NCBI GenBank assembly: GCA_019925095.2 | Contig: CM034406.1 | Coordinates: 17,774,888 to 17,838,887, forward strand | Length of the DNA: 64,000 nt | Reading direction: 5' to 3' | Source of the DNA: Dendrolimus kikuchii | Lineage: Eukaryota; Arthropoda; Insecta; Lepidoptera; Lasiocampidae | In this document: positions 59,401-63,554 of the stretch, piece after piece | Numbering within the stretch: the stretch's first letter is position 1 | Layout: the number at the start of each line of letters is the position of its first letter | Program-made: the position numbers and the translations under genes | The notes under the pieces: generated by a model | Told to the model about the DNA's origin: nothing | What the model saw: the letters and a program-made list of their open reading frames with translations, nothing else | The model's database searches: none

Positions 59401-61036
59401 GCACACCAACGCAGCGATACTCATCAAAATATTTACGATTAACTAGGTCAAGTTCATAAGTGCATTAGCCGTGATACCTATAGAATGAAAAATTTTCTCT
59501 GAGAATACAAAATGTGTACATTGTATATACAAATGCTCGTCGAACTGCCTTATTTTTTATCGACTGACAAAGTGATTTAAAGTTAATGTTTGGTTTTGAA
59601 TAAATCACTCCAAATAATAATAGTAATCCGCAGCGGGGAGGGCTATCTGGTGAAGCCTTAGTTAAGTAGCGACACCTCGGATCCACTTCGGGCGGCCAGA
59701 GTAAGGCTTCCGCTTCCGTGCTTGCCTTAGCCAGCCGGCACGGAGTGGAGACCGCTAGAGCTAAGACTCAACCGCCAGGGATGGAAGTGATAAATGGCAT
59801 AACGCCGGAAGTAGCTTCAGTGAACCTGCAGCTCATTTCTCCACACCCTTTAGCCACTCACACCACCGTTGCGCCTCACCAAACTTGTACGGCAATTTTA
59901 AGGGCCCGTGTGAGTGGCGAGTCACCGTCTGCCCATTTTTTCCATGTTCCTTGAAAATTGCGACGGGCAGACGTCACAGTCCCCAATCCGACTTTCCACT
60001 ACCAGTTTATCCCACTAGCCCGGTACCTTTTGTTCTCATTCCTTATAGTAACCGGGGCTTGACCTTGGGTGCATTATTATATGGTGTAGACATGGATAAT
60101 CGCCGGTCAAGGGGCCTCTACGTGTTGGCCTTCCCATAGCCCCACGCAAGCCCTCCAAAAGTCCGGGGCATTTTTATGGCCCGTGGTCTGCAGAGACATA
60201 TAAACATACAGACACATTTACATGTATAATGATAAATAATAATCGGCAGACAAACACACATAGTGTGTATCCCCAAATTAAGCTAGTTACGCTTGTGTTA
60301 ATAAAAATAGGGGTAATAAACAATAAAATAGTCAATGATAATGACTATCCGATAAGGGCTTGCATTTCACTATATCAAACTTGGTTTACGTCTCGAAGAC
60401 AATGACAATCTTAAATGGAATTAAGCAAGTAAACACATCGAGATGCAACTAATCATCGTCTTATTTTGTAGTTCCCTCACGAGCGTTTGAGCCTAGTTCT
60501 CGTATGGCGCGATAGAGCCATAGGCTCTTGCCAGTAATGCGTCAGGATATCTAACGTGATGAACATCATAGATGCACGACACAACTAAATCAACCCCCAC
60601 AGTAGCTATCTAGACGGGAAAATACCCTACCACCTGGCTATGGGATGTTTTGTCGCCTCTTAAGACAGGCCGCTCAGCGGCAGGAATTATTATTAGTTCT
60701 CGCTCCTTGCATAGATTTTATGGGAAACAAAAGCAACATTTACATACTCTTACCTTATCTACTTATATATAAAGATATTGAAAATAATCTTGTCAATGGC
60801 ATATTATATACAGCGTTGAAAAGTTTAAACGGGAACCTAGTCGATATCTAGAATAAAAACTTTTCTAATTATCACCCAGTCAACAAACCGTAACGATCTC
60901 CATTCAAGATATTGCCAACTTGCCAGTAATCGTCACTGTCCTTGGCTTCGTCTTGCAACTCTTGCAACAGCGGCTCGTTTTCACTAGCATTTTCAAAGTC
61001 TTTGTCAAATATCAAAAACGTCTTTTTCATTAGCAT
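23340..61036 (-). CDS. SLC26 (SulP/STAS) anion transporter, prestin-like, complete in 17 exons
   Basis: SLC26 proteins are plasma-membrane exchangers or channels for sulfate, chloride, bicarbonate or oxalate. They are 14-segment membrane domains followed by a cytoplasmic STAS domain. Joining 17 GT..AG exons (listed separately) gives 2193 bases: 730 residues and a TGA stop, with every phase consistent. Exon 1 is cytoplasmic and acidic. The sulfate-transporter signature begins [20 protein letters not shown] and [36 protein letters not shown] is the conserved TM10 region, and [19 protein letters not shown] precedes the last segments. STAS runs from about residue 553 ([14 protein letters not shown]) through [18 protein letters not shown] and [19 protein letters not shown]. 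The wording is closest to the prestin/SLC26A5-A6 branch. Introns are packed with transposable elements, but no coding exon is broken. Confidence 0.93.
23615..23785 (+). repeat. T330 element, fragment
   Basis: CCAAGTGGTAGGGTATTTCC to CATCAGGTGGGCCGT and an A-rich tail. Confidence 0.65.
24098..24400 (-). repeat. T330 element, near full copy
   Basis: Poly-T, GCAGACAGGCAGACGGCCCA, through to TTTCTCCGTTCCTGCACGGA. Confidence 0.8.
24403..24725 (-). repeat. CCGCGGG repeat family H, interrupted
   Basis: GACACAGCTTTCACTAAAAT on one side and CCGGGAATTTCAAGTCAAG on the other are family H phrases separated by about 200 bp of foreign AT-rich DNA. It ends 15 bp from the exon 16 donor. Confidence 0.5.
24741..24867 (-). 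CDS. SLC26 exon 16 (residues 640-681), STAS core
   Basis: [20 protein letters not shown] then [20 protein letters not shown]. The upstream MADDDAVYF codons are intronic LINE sequence. Transposon sequence comes within about 16 bp of the exon on both sides. Confidence 0.93.
24882..25724 (-). pseudogene. LINE C-terminal coding fragment split by T330
   Basis: The minus strand encodes [20 protein letters not shown] then [17 protein letters not shown] (25425-25724). It is interrupted by a T330 copy (25097-25424) and continues as [12 protein letters not shown]...[11 protein letters not shown] (24882-25095). This is the C-terminus of an RTE-type LINE protein. The host LINE is older than the T330 insert. 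Confidence 0.7.
25097..25424 (-). repeat. T330 element, full copy, nested in a LINE
   Basis: Full unit between TTTTTTTATTGCAGGAGTTC and TTCCTGCACGGATAAAAG; it separates two halves of one LINE reading. Confidence 0.8.
25735..26028 (-). mobile_element. tRNA-derived SINE (SINE-B)
   Basis: The minus strand opens TCGTGGTAGCGTAATGGCTA (box A) with box B GGGTTCGATCCTGG and ends CAATGGGACGTTTATAGGCT. The second copy is at 57685-57975. Confidence 0.75.
26059..26871. mobile_element. TIR-bounded element carrying a broken ORF
   Basis: The two ends are inverted repeats of about 50 bp: TGTGCTGGG-(T)-ACACATAGTAGGAGTGAAGC and, from the other side, TGTGCTGGGACACGTAGCAG then AAGTGAAACTTCAACGGAC. The target duplication is not clear. 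The centre holds the coding remnant at 26318-26815. Confidence 0.65.
26318..26815 (-). pseudogene. Mobile-element protein C-terminus with RPDG..VWD..D pattern
   Basis: The open part (from Met at 26677) reads [20 protein letters not shown], then [54 protein letters not shown] and [21 protein letters not shown]. Upstream in the same frame [20 protein letters not shown] continues, broken by a TGA near 26694. This protein type is common in invertebrate mobile-element polyproteins. The RPDG...VWDxTxVD pattern resembles a PD-(D/E)xK nuclease core, which is inference. It is a pseudogene inside an SLC26 intron. Confidence 0.55.
26873..27095 (-). repeat. T330-related fragment
   Basis: GCACAGTAGACAGGCTGACG to TTCTTCCGTTCCTACACGGA; diverged subtype shared with 31240-31430. 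Confidence 0.6.
27198..27386 (-). CDS. SLC26 exon 15 (residues 577-639), STAS core
   Basis: [20 protein letters not shown], then [17 protein letters not shown] and a charged, divergent linker ([20 protein letters not shown]) matching the variable STAS loop. Confidence 0.93.
27693..28052 (-). mobile_element. MITE family M1, long form
   Basis: Ends CAGCGCGTTCCACTAGTAGC and TTGTGAAACGTAGCC; reverse-oriented relative to the other copies. Confidence 0.65.
28060..28480 (+). repeat. Dispersed repeat, LTR-like (copy 2)
   Basis: Collinear with 17441-17842; see that entry. Confidence 0.45.
28552..28760. other. GC/CpG-rich block in an intron
   Basis: Contrast with the AT-rich surroundings (GGGGGCCGACCCGCCGACTA). 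TTAGTGTTAAAGATTTAGG at its right end is inverted near 29008-29028. No ORF of interest. Confidence 0.35.
29237..29434 (+). CDS. Candidate small membrane protein, 65 codons, nested gene
   Basis: A single-exon ORF on the strand opposite SLC26, inside its intron between exons 15 and 14. The start context CTACAAAAATG fits insects. Residues 23-47 ([20 protein letters not shown] continuing FIFLV) form one strong transmembrane helix followed by a charged end ([12 protein letters not shown]). An AATAAA lies 74 bp after the stop, in CCAATAAACTTTTTATTT. The 5' side contains CTGACAGC and ATATCTGTCATGTCAAT. I do not recognise the protein. It may be a real smORF gene or chance, and no homologous repeat is seen elsewhere in the window. 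Confidence 0.4.
   Translation: MLTLCLNNKYLYANDSSVSIIGLLGWLIFILMYIMFMSVVQFFIFLVWRDYEMDMTSRGMLINGG
29508..29513 (+). terminator. Poly-A signal after the candidate small gene
   Basis: AATAAA in CCAATAAAC, followed by T-rich sequence. Confidence 0.4.
29583..29690. repeat. (ACGC)n-type microsatellite
   Basis: GCACGCACGTACGCACGCAT-type repeats preceded by (ACAG)n-like units. Confidence 0.85.
29721..30150 (+). pseudogene. LINE C-terminus plus 3' UTR (GCCTGGAAGAG family)
   Basis: Encodes [20 protein letters not shown] then [20 protein letters not shown] and a stop, followed by the GGTTGCCTGGAAGAGATCGC module and an ATTC tail. Confidence 0.7.
30155..31235. other. Intron with an unclassified, partly GC-rich repeat-like region
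   Basis: Short phrases recur (GGACAAAACGAGGACAAGAG, GGGACAACATGAGTAC, GGGACAAATGAG; ACGCGTGAGACAG and CTCACGCGTC), suggesting an old mobile element. No protein is recognisable; the ORF over 30615-31004 has no known motif. Confidence 0.35.
31240..31430 (-). repeat. T330-related fragment
   Basis: Same subtype as 26873-27095 (CTGCCAATGTGCTGCCGGCC). Confidence 0.6.
31474..31975 (-). mobile_element. Solo LTR (Ty3/gypsy type), copy 1
   Basis: 502 bp from TGTTGCGGAGTTTGCGG to GCCTAAGTTGTAACA. Flanks ATAT and GTAT (one mismatch). Oriented with the SLC26 gene. No internal gag/pol. Confidence 0.8.
32043..32166 (-). CDS. SLC26 exon 14 (residues 535-576), last helix and STAS start
   Basis: [20 protein letters not shown] then [20 protein letters not shown]; the second half is the first STAS strand. 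Confidence 0.93.
32446..33332. mobile_element. Long-TIR MITE split by a solo LTR
   Basis: The ends GGGTGGCGCAAAAACCG and, inverted, GGGTGGCGCAAAAGACCG, plus inner inverted phrases GCTCCAAATTTTTTAAG, show TIRs of about 140 bp. The LTR at 32575-33034 sits inside. Confidence 0.75.
32575..33034 (-). mobile_element. Solo LTR, copy 2, nested in a MITE
   Basis: 460 bp, TGTTACGAGCTACACAG to TCGGTATGTAACA; flanks GTAT and ATAT. Related to the LTRs at 31474, 36129, 45345 and 49822. Confidence 0.8.
33621..33701 (-). CDS. SLC26 exon 13 (residues 508-534)
   Basis: [20 protein letters not shown] then MLINIDI; last but one membrane helix. The acceptor is TTGTTTCAG and the donor GTAAGT. Confidence 0.93.
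33702..34350. other. Intronic DNA with short repeat pieces
   Basis: 34060-34250 (GAGTTTGTTTGTTTG, CTGATTCGAAAAATTATTTC, CCACGCGGACGTCGCGGG) is a common dispersed repeat that also occurs inverted at 48890-49065. No gene. Confidence 0.45.
34352..34519. mobile_element. MITE family F (AAAACTACGTTT ends)
   Basis: ATAATAAAACTACGTTTGAA at one end and ACGTAGTTTTATTATGTATAC at the other, with CTTTTCAGTGGCCGTG in the middle. Copies at 49069-49574 and 55434-55957. Confidence 0.65.
34525..34971 (-). pseudogene. RTE LINE 3' end with 12-bp duplication
   Basis: The minus strand encodes [20 protein letters not shown] to [15 protein letters not shown]. The duplication CTTAAGAAAATA lies at 34513-34524 and 34972-34983, inside the end of a family F MITE. 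5'-truncated. Confidence 0.85.
35000..35777. other. Intronic DNA
   Basis: 35430-35590 contains CTTGGCTAGCACTCTGCTGC, also found inverted near 44220. No exon is seen apart from SLC26 exon 12. Confidence 0.45.
35778..35941 (-). CDS. SLC26 exon 12 (residues 454-507)
   Basis: [20 protein letters not shown], then [20 protein letters not shown] and MFMQVKELG. QLPxxVLAxIIxVxLKGM is characteristic. Confidence 0.94.
36005..36128 (-). mobile_element. MITE (GCGCAGAAGG ends), half copy
   Basis: CGTGCGCAGAAGGTTTGCCG through GGTTACATAAATAGTTGTTG; its continuation ATACTTTACATAAGTAGATA follows the LTR at 36673. Confidence 0.65.
36129..36672 (+). mobile_element. Solo LTR, copy 3
   Basis: 544 bp, TGTTACAACCTAGACGCCG to CTCGCTACTCGTAGCA, with perfect 4-bp duplication ATAC. 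A TATAAAA box is at 36420-36426 and AATAAA at 36616-36621. Antisense to SLC26. Confidence 0.88.
36691..36815 (-). repeat. LINE 3' tail (GCCTGGAAGAG family)
   Basis: (GATA)n then CGCTTTATTGTACACCATTA and CAAGCGATCTCTTCC. Confidence 0.65.
36955..37072 (-). repeat. T330 fragment
   Basis: GGGAAACTGGAACCTGGTCC to GCCCTACCACCTGGC; middle part only. Confidence 0.7.
37725..38012 (-). repeat. T330 element, near full copy
   Basis: TTTTATTGCAGGAGTTCAGC to TTCCTGCACGGATAAAA; preceded by a common ATAAATGCGCAAAATTTGTA-type repeat (37563-37715). Confidence 0.75.
38256..38336 (-). CDS. SLC26 exon 11 (residues 427-453)
   Basis: [20 protein letters not shown] then RSYIQYQ. The SLSRS segment holds the conserved Arg of the anion site in prestin-type proteins. 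Confidence 0.93.
38500..38835. repeat. Degenerate 9-bp minisatellite (TTTTGGTCA-like)
   Basis: Dozens of imperfect units such as ATTTTGGTCATTTTGGTTAT, split by an AT-rich stretch (38645-38700). Confidence 0.65.
39275..39586 (+). pseudogene. RTE LINE 3' end
   Basis: GGGGTGAAGGTAAGGAAACG onward encodes [20 protein letters not shown] to CPARELA-stop, with a (ATGT)n tail. It carries a 12-bp in-frame deletion removing MHDE and a local frameshift. Confidence 0.8.
39695..39857 (-). CDS. SLC26 exon 10 (residues 372-426)
   Basis: [20 protein letters not shown], a membrane helix, then [15 protein letters not shown]. The NQELLALGxxN motif continues into exon 11. Confidence 0.94.
39970..40575 (+). pseudogene. 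LINE C-terminus plus complete 3' UTR (GCCTGGAAGAG family)
   Basis: Encodes [20 protein letters not shown] then [15 protein letters not shown] and a stop. The 3' UTR has AGGTTGCCTGGAAGAGATCG, TTTTAGCGATAAGGCCGCC and GGTGAACAATAAAGTGTTG, ending (TCTATG)n. This copy links the orphan tails to their LINE. Confidence 0.75.
40576..41440. other. AT-rich intronic DNA
   Basis: No exon. 41330-41440 is a common lepidopteran-type repeat (GTCTGTCTGTTTGTACCGGC). Confidence 0.45.
41488..43212 (+). pseudogene. RTE endonuclease domain and N-terminal RT, intact frame then deletion
   Basis: An endonuclease/exonuclease/phosphatase fold is legible: [50 protein letters not shown] and [12 protein letters not shown] supply the catalytic Asn, Glu, Asp/Asn and His. 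A lysine-rich linker and the RT start ([20 protein letters not shown]) follow. The frame then stops at 43210-43212 because the palm domain, with its YADD box, has been deleted. It may be annotated as a craniofacial-development-protein-2-like gene; it is transposon-derived. Confidence 0.85.
43195..43846 (+). pseudogene. RTE C-terminal region after the deletion
   Basis: Resumes as [20 protein letters not shown], has a TAG at RRVN*GNSLNG, then [20 protein letters not shown] to [12 protein letters not shown]. Matches all the short RTE tails in the window. Confidence 0.85.
43873..44426. other. Intronic DNA with two small repeat fragments
   Basis: 44045-44100 is a GCCTGGAAGAG LINE tail piece. 44135-44300 (CCCTGCAGACGTTGTTCTGC) resembles 44845-45030. 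Confidence 0.45.
44427..44560 (-). CDS. SLC26 exon 9 (residues 328-371)
   Basis: [20 protein letters not shown] then [20 protein letters not shown] and NIPTG. VPIPIEL and the final GxIPxG are family hallmarks. Confidence 0.94.
45345..45811 (+). mobile_element. Solo LTR, copy 4, 20 bp from a splice donor
   Basis: 467 bp, TGTTGCGAACCGATCTTTT to CTACAAATCGGTAACA, perfect duplication ATAC (45341-45344, 45812-45815). Confidence 0.82.
45832..45936 (-). CDS. SLC26 exon 8 (residues 293-327)
   Basis: [20 protein letters not shown] then [15 protein letters not shown]. The donor GTGAGG lies only 20 bp from a solo LTR. Confidence 0.93.
46030..46205. repeat. GCTAGC/AGCTTAC-rich palindromic repeat
   Basis: More than ten CTAGC or GCTTAC words in 170 bp, with GGCAAGCTAATAAGCTTGCC a perfect palindrome. 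Probably a MITE. Confidence 0.5.
46596..46760 (-). CDS. SLC26 exon 7 (residues 238-292)
   Basis: [20 protein letters not shown] then [20 protein letters not shown]. The SGFTTAA motif is invariant in the family. The donor is GTAAGT. Confidence 0.94.
46761..47640. other. Intronic DNA
   Basis: 46985-47170 (CAAATTCAAAGGTTTTTATT; AACAAGCGGCAAGAAACTCC) is an antisense LINE tail related to 55650-55740. Confidence 0.45.
47641..47717 (-). CDS. SLC26 exon 6 (residues 212-237)
   Basis: [20 protein letters not shown] then VGIFQ, a membrane helix. The acceptor AAATTCCTTCCAG lies inside a 10-bp duplication made by an RTE insertion (47732-47828). Confidence 0.92.
47732..47828 (-). mobile_element. RTE LINE, 97-bp insertion with 10-bp duplication at a splice acceptor
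   Basis: Only the 3' end is present (ACATACATACATAACTTCAC to CACACCTCACTTGCTG). AAGGAATTTA is at 47722-47731 and 47829-47838. The inner copy forms part of the exon 6 polypyrimidine tract. Confidence 0.88.
48170..48540 (+). repeat. Two tandem T330 pieces
   Basis: 48170-48290 is a 3' end with poly-A. 48310-48540 is a second copy in the same orientation (CAGCCAGGCGGTAGGATATT onward). Confidence 0.7.
48704..48767 (-). CDS. SLC26 exon 5 (residues 191-211), extracellular loop
   Basis: [20 protein letters not shown]; a small exon with an NNT glycosylation sequon, as in the loop between TM3 and TM4 of relatives. The acceptor is CTACTCTACAG and the donor GTGAGT. Confidence 0.9.
48890..49065 (+). repeat. 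Dispersed repeat (GCGACTTCGTCCGCGTGG)
   Basis: TAGCTTCTGCCCGCGACTTC then CTCTTCAGCTTTATATATTA; inverted relative to 34060-34250. Confidence 0.55.
49069..49574. mobile_element. MITE family F
   Basis: ATAAAACTACGTTTTAACG at one end and AACGTAGTTTTATTATGTAT at the other, with TTCCGACGTTTCGGCCACG inside. Confidence 0.7.
49822..50325 (+). mobile_element. Solo LTR, copy 5
   Basis: 504 bp, TGTTACCACTTAGGTTCCG to CCGCAACTCGTAACA; perfect 4-bp duplication ATAT. Confidence 0.86.
50400..50606 (+). repeat. LINE 3' tail (GCCTGGAAGAG family)
   Basis: TTGATTTGCACACCACCGTC to AACAATAAAGTATTTTCTATC. Confidence 0.7.
50607..51147. other. Intronic DNA, nothing recognised
   Basis: AT-rich; no exon, RNA gene or clear repeat seen. 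Confidence 0.4.
51148..51464 (+). repeat. Interspersed repeat family B
   Basis: AACTGGTGGCCGCCCGTGG to TTACTTCACGTATTAATATA. Confidence 0.6.
51651..51796 (-). CDS. SLC26 exon 4 (residues 142-190), SulP signature
   Basis: [20 protein letters not shown] and [20 protein letters not shown] form the family's most conserved stretch, the first half of the substrate site. Confidence 0.94.
51910..52380 (-). repeat. LINE-derived antisense fragments
   Basis: 51915-52110 matches 18190-18440 and 24882-25095 (GTCCACTGTTGGACGTAGGC). 52220-52380 matches 16740-16860. Confidence 0.55.
52505..52666 (-). CDS. SLC26 exon 3 (residues 88-141), start of transport domain
   Basis: KQRCKKVI...[20 protein letters not shown] then [13 protein letters not shown]. 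The acceptor is TTTGTTCCAG. The earlier in-frame ATG at 52679 is intronic and not used in the spliced product. Confidence 0.93.
52740..52985 (+). mobile_element. tRNA-derived SINE (SINE-A), best copy
   Basis: GCCTCTGTGGTTGAGCGGGA (box A), GGGTTCGATTTCTGG (box B), body to GTTTGTCTGCCGATAAAT. Confidence 0.78.
53085..53290 (-). pseudogene. LINE RT C-terminal fragment
   Basis: The minus strand encodes [20 protein letters not shown] then [20 protein letters not shown], a C-terminal phrase of insect LINE polyproteins, ending in [12 protein letters not shown]. Confidence 0.65.
53668..53992 (+). repeat. T330 element, reference full copy
   Basis: 325 bp from TTTTTATCCGTGCAGGAACG through CCTGCGGCCGGGCGGCCTGT, GACTGGATGGCTACC, CCTTGAGTTGTGTTCC and CTTTCCATCAAGTGGGCC to poly-A. 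One frame is open over the whole unit and ends [12 protein letters not shown], in register with the LINE at 12227-15105. Confidence 0.85.
54212..54312 (-). CDS. SLC26 exon 2 (residues 54-87)
   Basis: Encodes [20 protein letters not shown]...MPTKP, a cytoplasmic segment. The acceptor is TTTTTGTCCACAG and the donor GTAAGT. The VIRRxxxQ phrase is typical of the region before SLC26 membrane domains. Confidence 0.85.
54440..54725 (+). repeat. CCGCGGG repeat family H
   Basis: TGCCCGCGACTTCGTCCACG then CCCGCGGGATTACCGGGACA. Confidence 0.65.
54918..55047 (+). mobile_element. RTE LINE 3' end with 10-bp duplication
   Basis: CTCTTGCATGACAAGAGTTA to (ATGT)n; TTTTATATTA at 54908-54917 and 55048-55057. 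Confidence 0.85.
55434..55957. mobile_element. MITE family F, long copy
   Basis: Inverted ends of over 100 bp include TTCGGCCACTTTTCAGTGGC and its complement. A LINE tail piece (GACGAGTTTCTTGCGCCGCT) is at 55650-55740. Confidence 0.75.
56045..56285 (-). repeat. T330 element, partial
   Basis: TTTATTGCAGAAGTTCAGCA to CAAATACCCTACCACCTGGC. Confidence 0.75.
56625..56890 (+). repeat. CCGCGGG repeat family H, 3' part
   Basis: CTGTCGATCAGCGTAAACCG and GAAGTTTTTACGTGAATCC modules. Confidence 0.55.
57365..57615 (-). mobile_element. tRNA-derived SINE (SINE-A)
   Basis: AAACGGCAGACAAACACAC to GCTCAACCATCGAGGC; box B as GAATCGAACCCGGAGCC on the plus strand. Confidence 0.75.
57685..57975 (-). mobile_element. 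tRNA-derived SINE (SINE-B)
   Basis: AGCCCATAAACGTCCCATTG to GCGCTAGCCATTACGCTACC. Near-identical to 25735-26028. Confidence 0.78.
58085..58520. repeat. T330 copies, one forward and one reversed
   Basis: 58085-58400 is a nearly full forward copy. It abuts a reversed partial copy at 58402-58520 (TTGCAACACCAGAGTTGCTG). Confidence 0.7.
58521..60605. other. Intron 1 of SLC26: old repeats
   Basis: 58735-58860 and 60469-60600 are a diverged direct repeat (GAGCCTA, CGATAGAGCCATAGGCTCTT versus TGATAAAGCCACGGGTCCTC). 59600-60185 contains a dispersed unit shared with 6290-6618. 60238-60300 is a SINE-A fragment. No exon. Confidence 0.5.
60606..60720 (-). repeat. T330 fragment
   Basis: AAATACCCTACCACCTGGCT to GGCAGGAATTATTATTAG. 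Confidence 0.6.
60876..61036 (-). CDS. SLC26 exon 1 (residues 1-53), start codon
   Basis: Opens [20 protein letters not shown] and is acidic and soluble (cytoplasmic N-terminus). An in-frame TAA lies 39 bp upstream, so the start is at 61036 or at the second ATG at 61030. It ends in GG before donor GTGATA, which is weaker than consensus, but the phase required by exon 2 confirms it. Confidence 0.8.
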
Positions 61037-62347
61037 TTTTTGGATTGTTTTTAATATCTTTTAACTCACTTATAACACCATTTTACTCATTATTTAATTC
61101 ATCTTATTAACTGCTTATTTATTACACTTTTTAAAATCTTATATATTGAAGGGCGTTAATCTACTCAAGTAATCAATTTTAAATTCTGATTGATTAAATG
61201 AATATTTAGTGTATAGCACAGTTTTCAAGATTTATTCTTTTATTAGTAAATGTTACTTCATATTAAGTTTAATTTATTAGAGCAATATGCCCTCCTATAG
61301 AATTTGAAGGCCAATTAAGCTTAAAGAAATTAATGTTCTCTGATGAACCTATAATTATGGATCTATCATATTTTTAAATTAAAATAAGTAAGTAAATAAT
61401 AACTAAGTTTTCCTTTTTGCCTGGCAACAATTAACTTCAGCTATTGGTGACATTTGCCGTACTAATTAATTTACCCCACTCCACTTTGCACGATCTTCAA
61501 ATACTTAGTTATTAGCACGTAAGCATATTCTAATTCGAGACGCAAGTCTTCGCGTTCTTACCCTCCGAGGTCTACCACAAGGGACAGCTATAATTCCCAA
61601 TTCATTCCTTATATGTATCATCGGACACGAATTAAAGATTTAATTCAGAGACTGCAACGTGAATTTCACTGCTTGATTTTAATTAATGATTATCCGATAT
61701 CCAACCAGCGGTAATTTATAAATAAAAACACTAAAACCTATTATAAAAACGACGTGAAAAGTATTTAAATCTAAATATCTTCAAATTATCGTAAATCTTT
61801 TGCACAATCAATATTGAACAAGTTCGTCCGGTTATTTCCAAGATTCGAATGATAATTCTACACAATGTAGCCCATTGTTTTTTTCTGAAATGCTAAATAG
61901 ACTATTTTAATTTACATCAATTTTCATTTCAATAACCATATCGTAGATATTTTTTTTTGTTTCCTTGTTTACGTTTAGTTTAACTACAGTCACAATGACA
62001 TATCTTTACAAAGTCTTTCGAAACATGTATTGTTCAAAGGTTTGAATAAAAAGGTACAATTAAATCTTTACTTCATTCGTATGATTTATAAGAAAATATA
62101 ACCTTTTTAAAGAATAAAGAAAATGAAGCTAACAGAATATGAAAAAAATATGAAGACAACTATGTATGTAGACTTGTATATAGACTATAGAAAATTCTTT
62201 GGCTCAATAAATTCTAAAACGCAATCTCGTGGATCAGTGAAAATATGTTGTGAAGCAATACATAAAAAAACAATAATTGACAACAAAGGATGTTAATGAT
62301 CGCAGAAAGACCTGTTTCTAATTTTCATTATTCACAATTGCCTTACC
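61037..62347. other. Upstream region of the SLC26 gene
   Basis: AT-rich. It should contain the 5' UTR and promoter, but I see no convincing core promoter motif, upstream exon or repeat. Confidence 0.4.
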
Positions 62348-62360
62348 ATTGGTAGTAAAT

Positions 62361-62678
62361 GAGTTTTTGGCGGGAACTGAAAGGGGACATTGTGCTGTGC
62401 AGTTTTATTTTATAAAAATGTGTAAAATTACTCTAATGAACAATAGATGTAGGATATGGATAGTTTTTGAGTAGTAATTATGTGTTTTGTGAGAAATGTG
62501 AACTGTAAAGTCAAATGTGGCCTTTTGAGTTGTCACAAAAACTCCGTTGAATGGCACTAGCTGATAACCTACAGTTCAGCTGTGCTACACATAGGTTTAA
62601 GAAAATGAAGAAACTACATTGAATCTAAGATCTGGCTTAAAGCCTAGCTGCCAAGCCATAAAATTCAAAATAAATAAA
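62361..62678 (+). mobile_element. Poly-A retroposon (SINE-C), copy 2
   Basis: Duplication ATTGGTAGTAAAT (62348-62360) and ATTGGTAGCAAAT (62679-62691). Starts GAGTTTTTGGCGGGAACTGA and ends in an A-rich AATAAATAA tail. Confidence 0.82.
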
Positions 62679-62744
62679 TTGGTAGCAAATTGACAAAACT
62701 TCTACGGAGGTACCTACGTAAAGTAAGATTTAGGTACCAACCAT

Positions 62745-63063
62745 ATTTTTTTTTTTATTTTATGACTTGGCAGCCAGGCCTTTAAGCCAGATCTTAGATT
62801 CAATGTAGTTACTTCATTTTTGTAAACCTATGTGTAGCACAGCTGAACTGTAGGTTATCAGCTAGTGCCATTCAACGGAGTTCTTGTGACAACTCAAAAG
62901 GCCACATTTAACTTTACAGTTCACATTTCTCACAAAACACATAATTACTACTCAAAAACTATCAATAACCTACAACTATTGTTCATTTTAGAGTAATTTT
63001 ACACATTTTTAGAAAATGAAACTGCACAGCACAACATCTCCTTTCAGTTCCCGCCAAAAACTC
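62745..63063 (-). mobile_element. Poly-A retroposon (SINE-C), copy 3, inverted
   Basis: Perfect 11-bp duplication GTACCAACCAT (62734-62744, 63064-63074). Poly-T at the left, CCCGCCAAAAACTC at the right. Confidence 0.85.
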
Positions 63064-63074
63064 GTACCAACCAT

Positions 63075-63550
63075 CAGTAGCAAGGCAGATCCTGGTTAAA
63101 GCTGAGAATAATATTTACCCACCAAAAAGAATTAAACAATAGCTTTTAAAATTAGAATTCCCTGACAATTTTTCCATTTCTAACGATTCAAAAATACATC
63201 TGGACAAGATATTATTGCGTATTGTATTATTACGATAATATTCTTTTTCAGCAACAAAGACAAAATCACTTAGAGCCGGTTCTTTTATCTTATCGACCGT
63301 TCATTGGCCTTACTATCGATTGAAATTTAACATAGCTTACATATATACATCAATCAAAAAATAGGGAAAATTAACGAATAATATAATATGAGTACCGGCC
63401 ATTAGTAATATTAAATAGCCAATTTATATAAACCATTTTTTATAATCAAAATCCTATACCCCAGTCATAGGACTGGAATTTGTATAGACAAAATATAAAC
63501 ACTAAAAAATTATACTCAATCATGTAGAAAAACTATGTAATTTTGAATTT
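63075..63550. other. AT-rich DNA, nothing recognised
   Basis: No gene or repeat seen. Confidence 0.4.
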
Positions 63551-63554
63551 ATTA

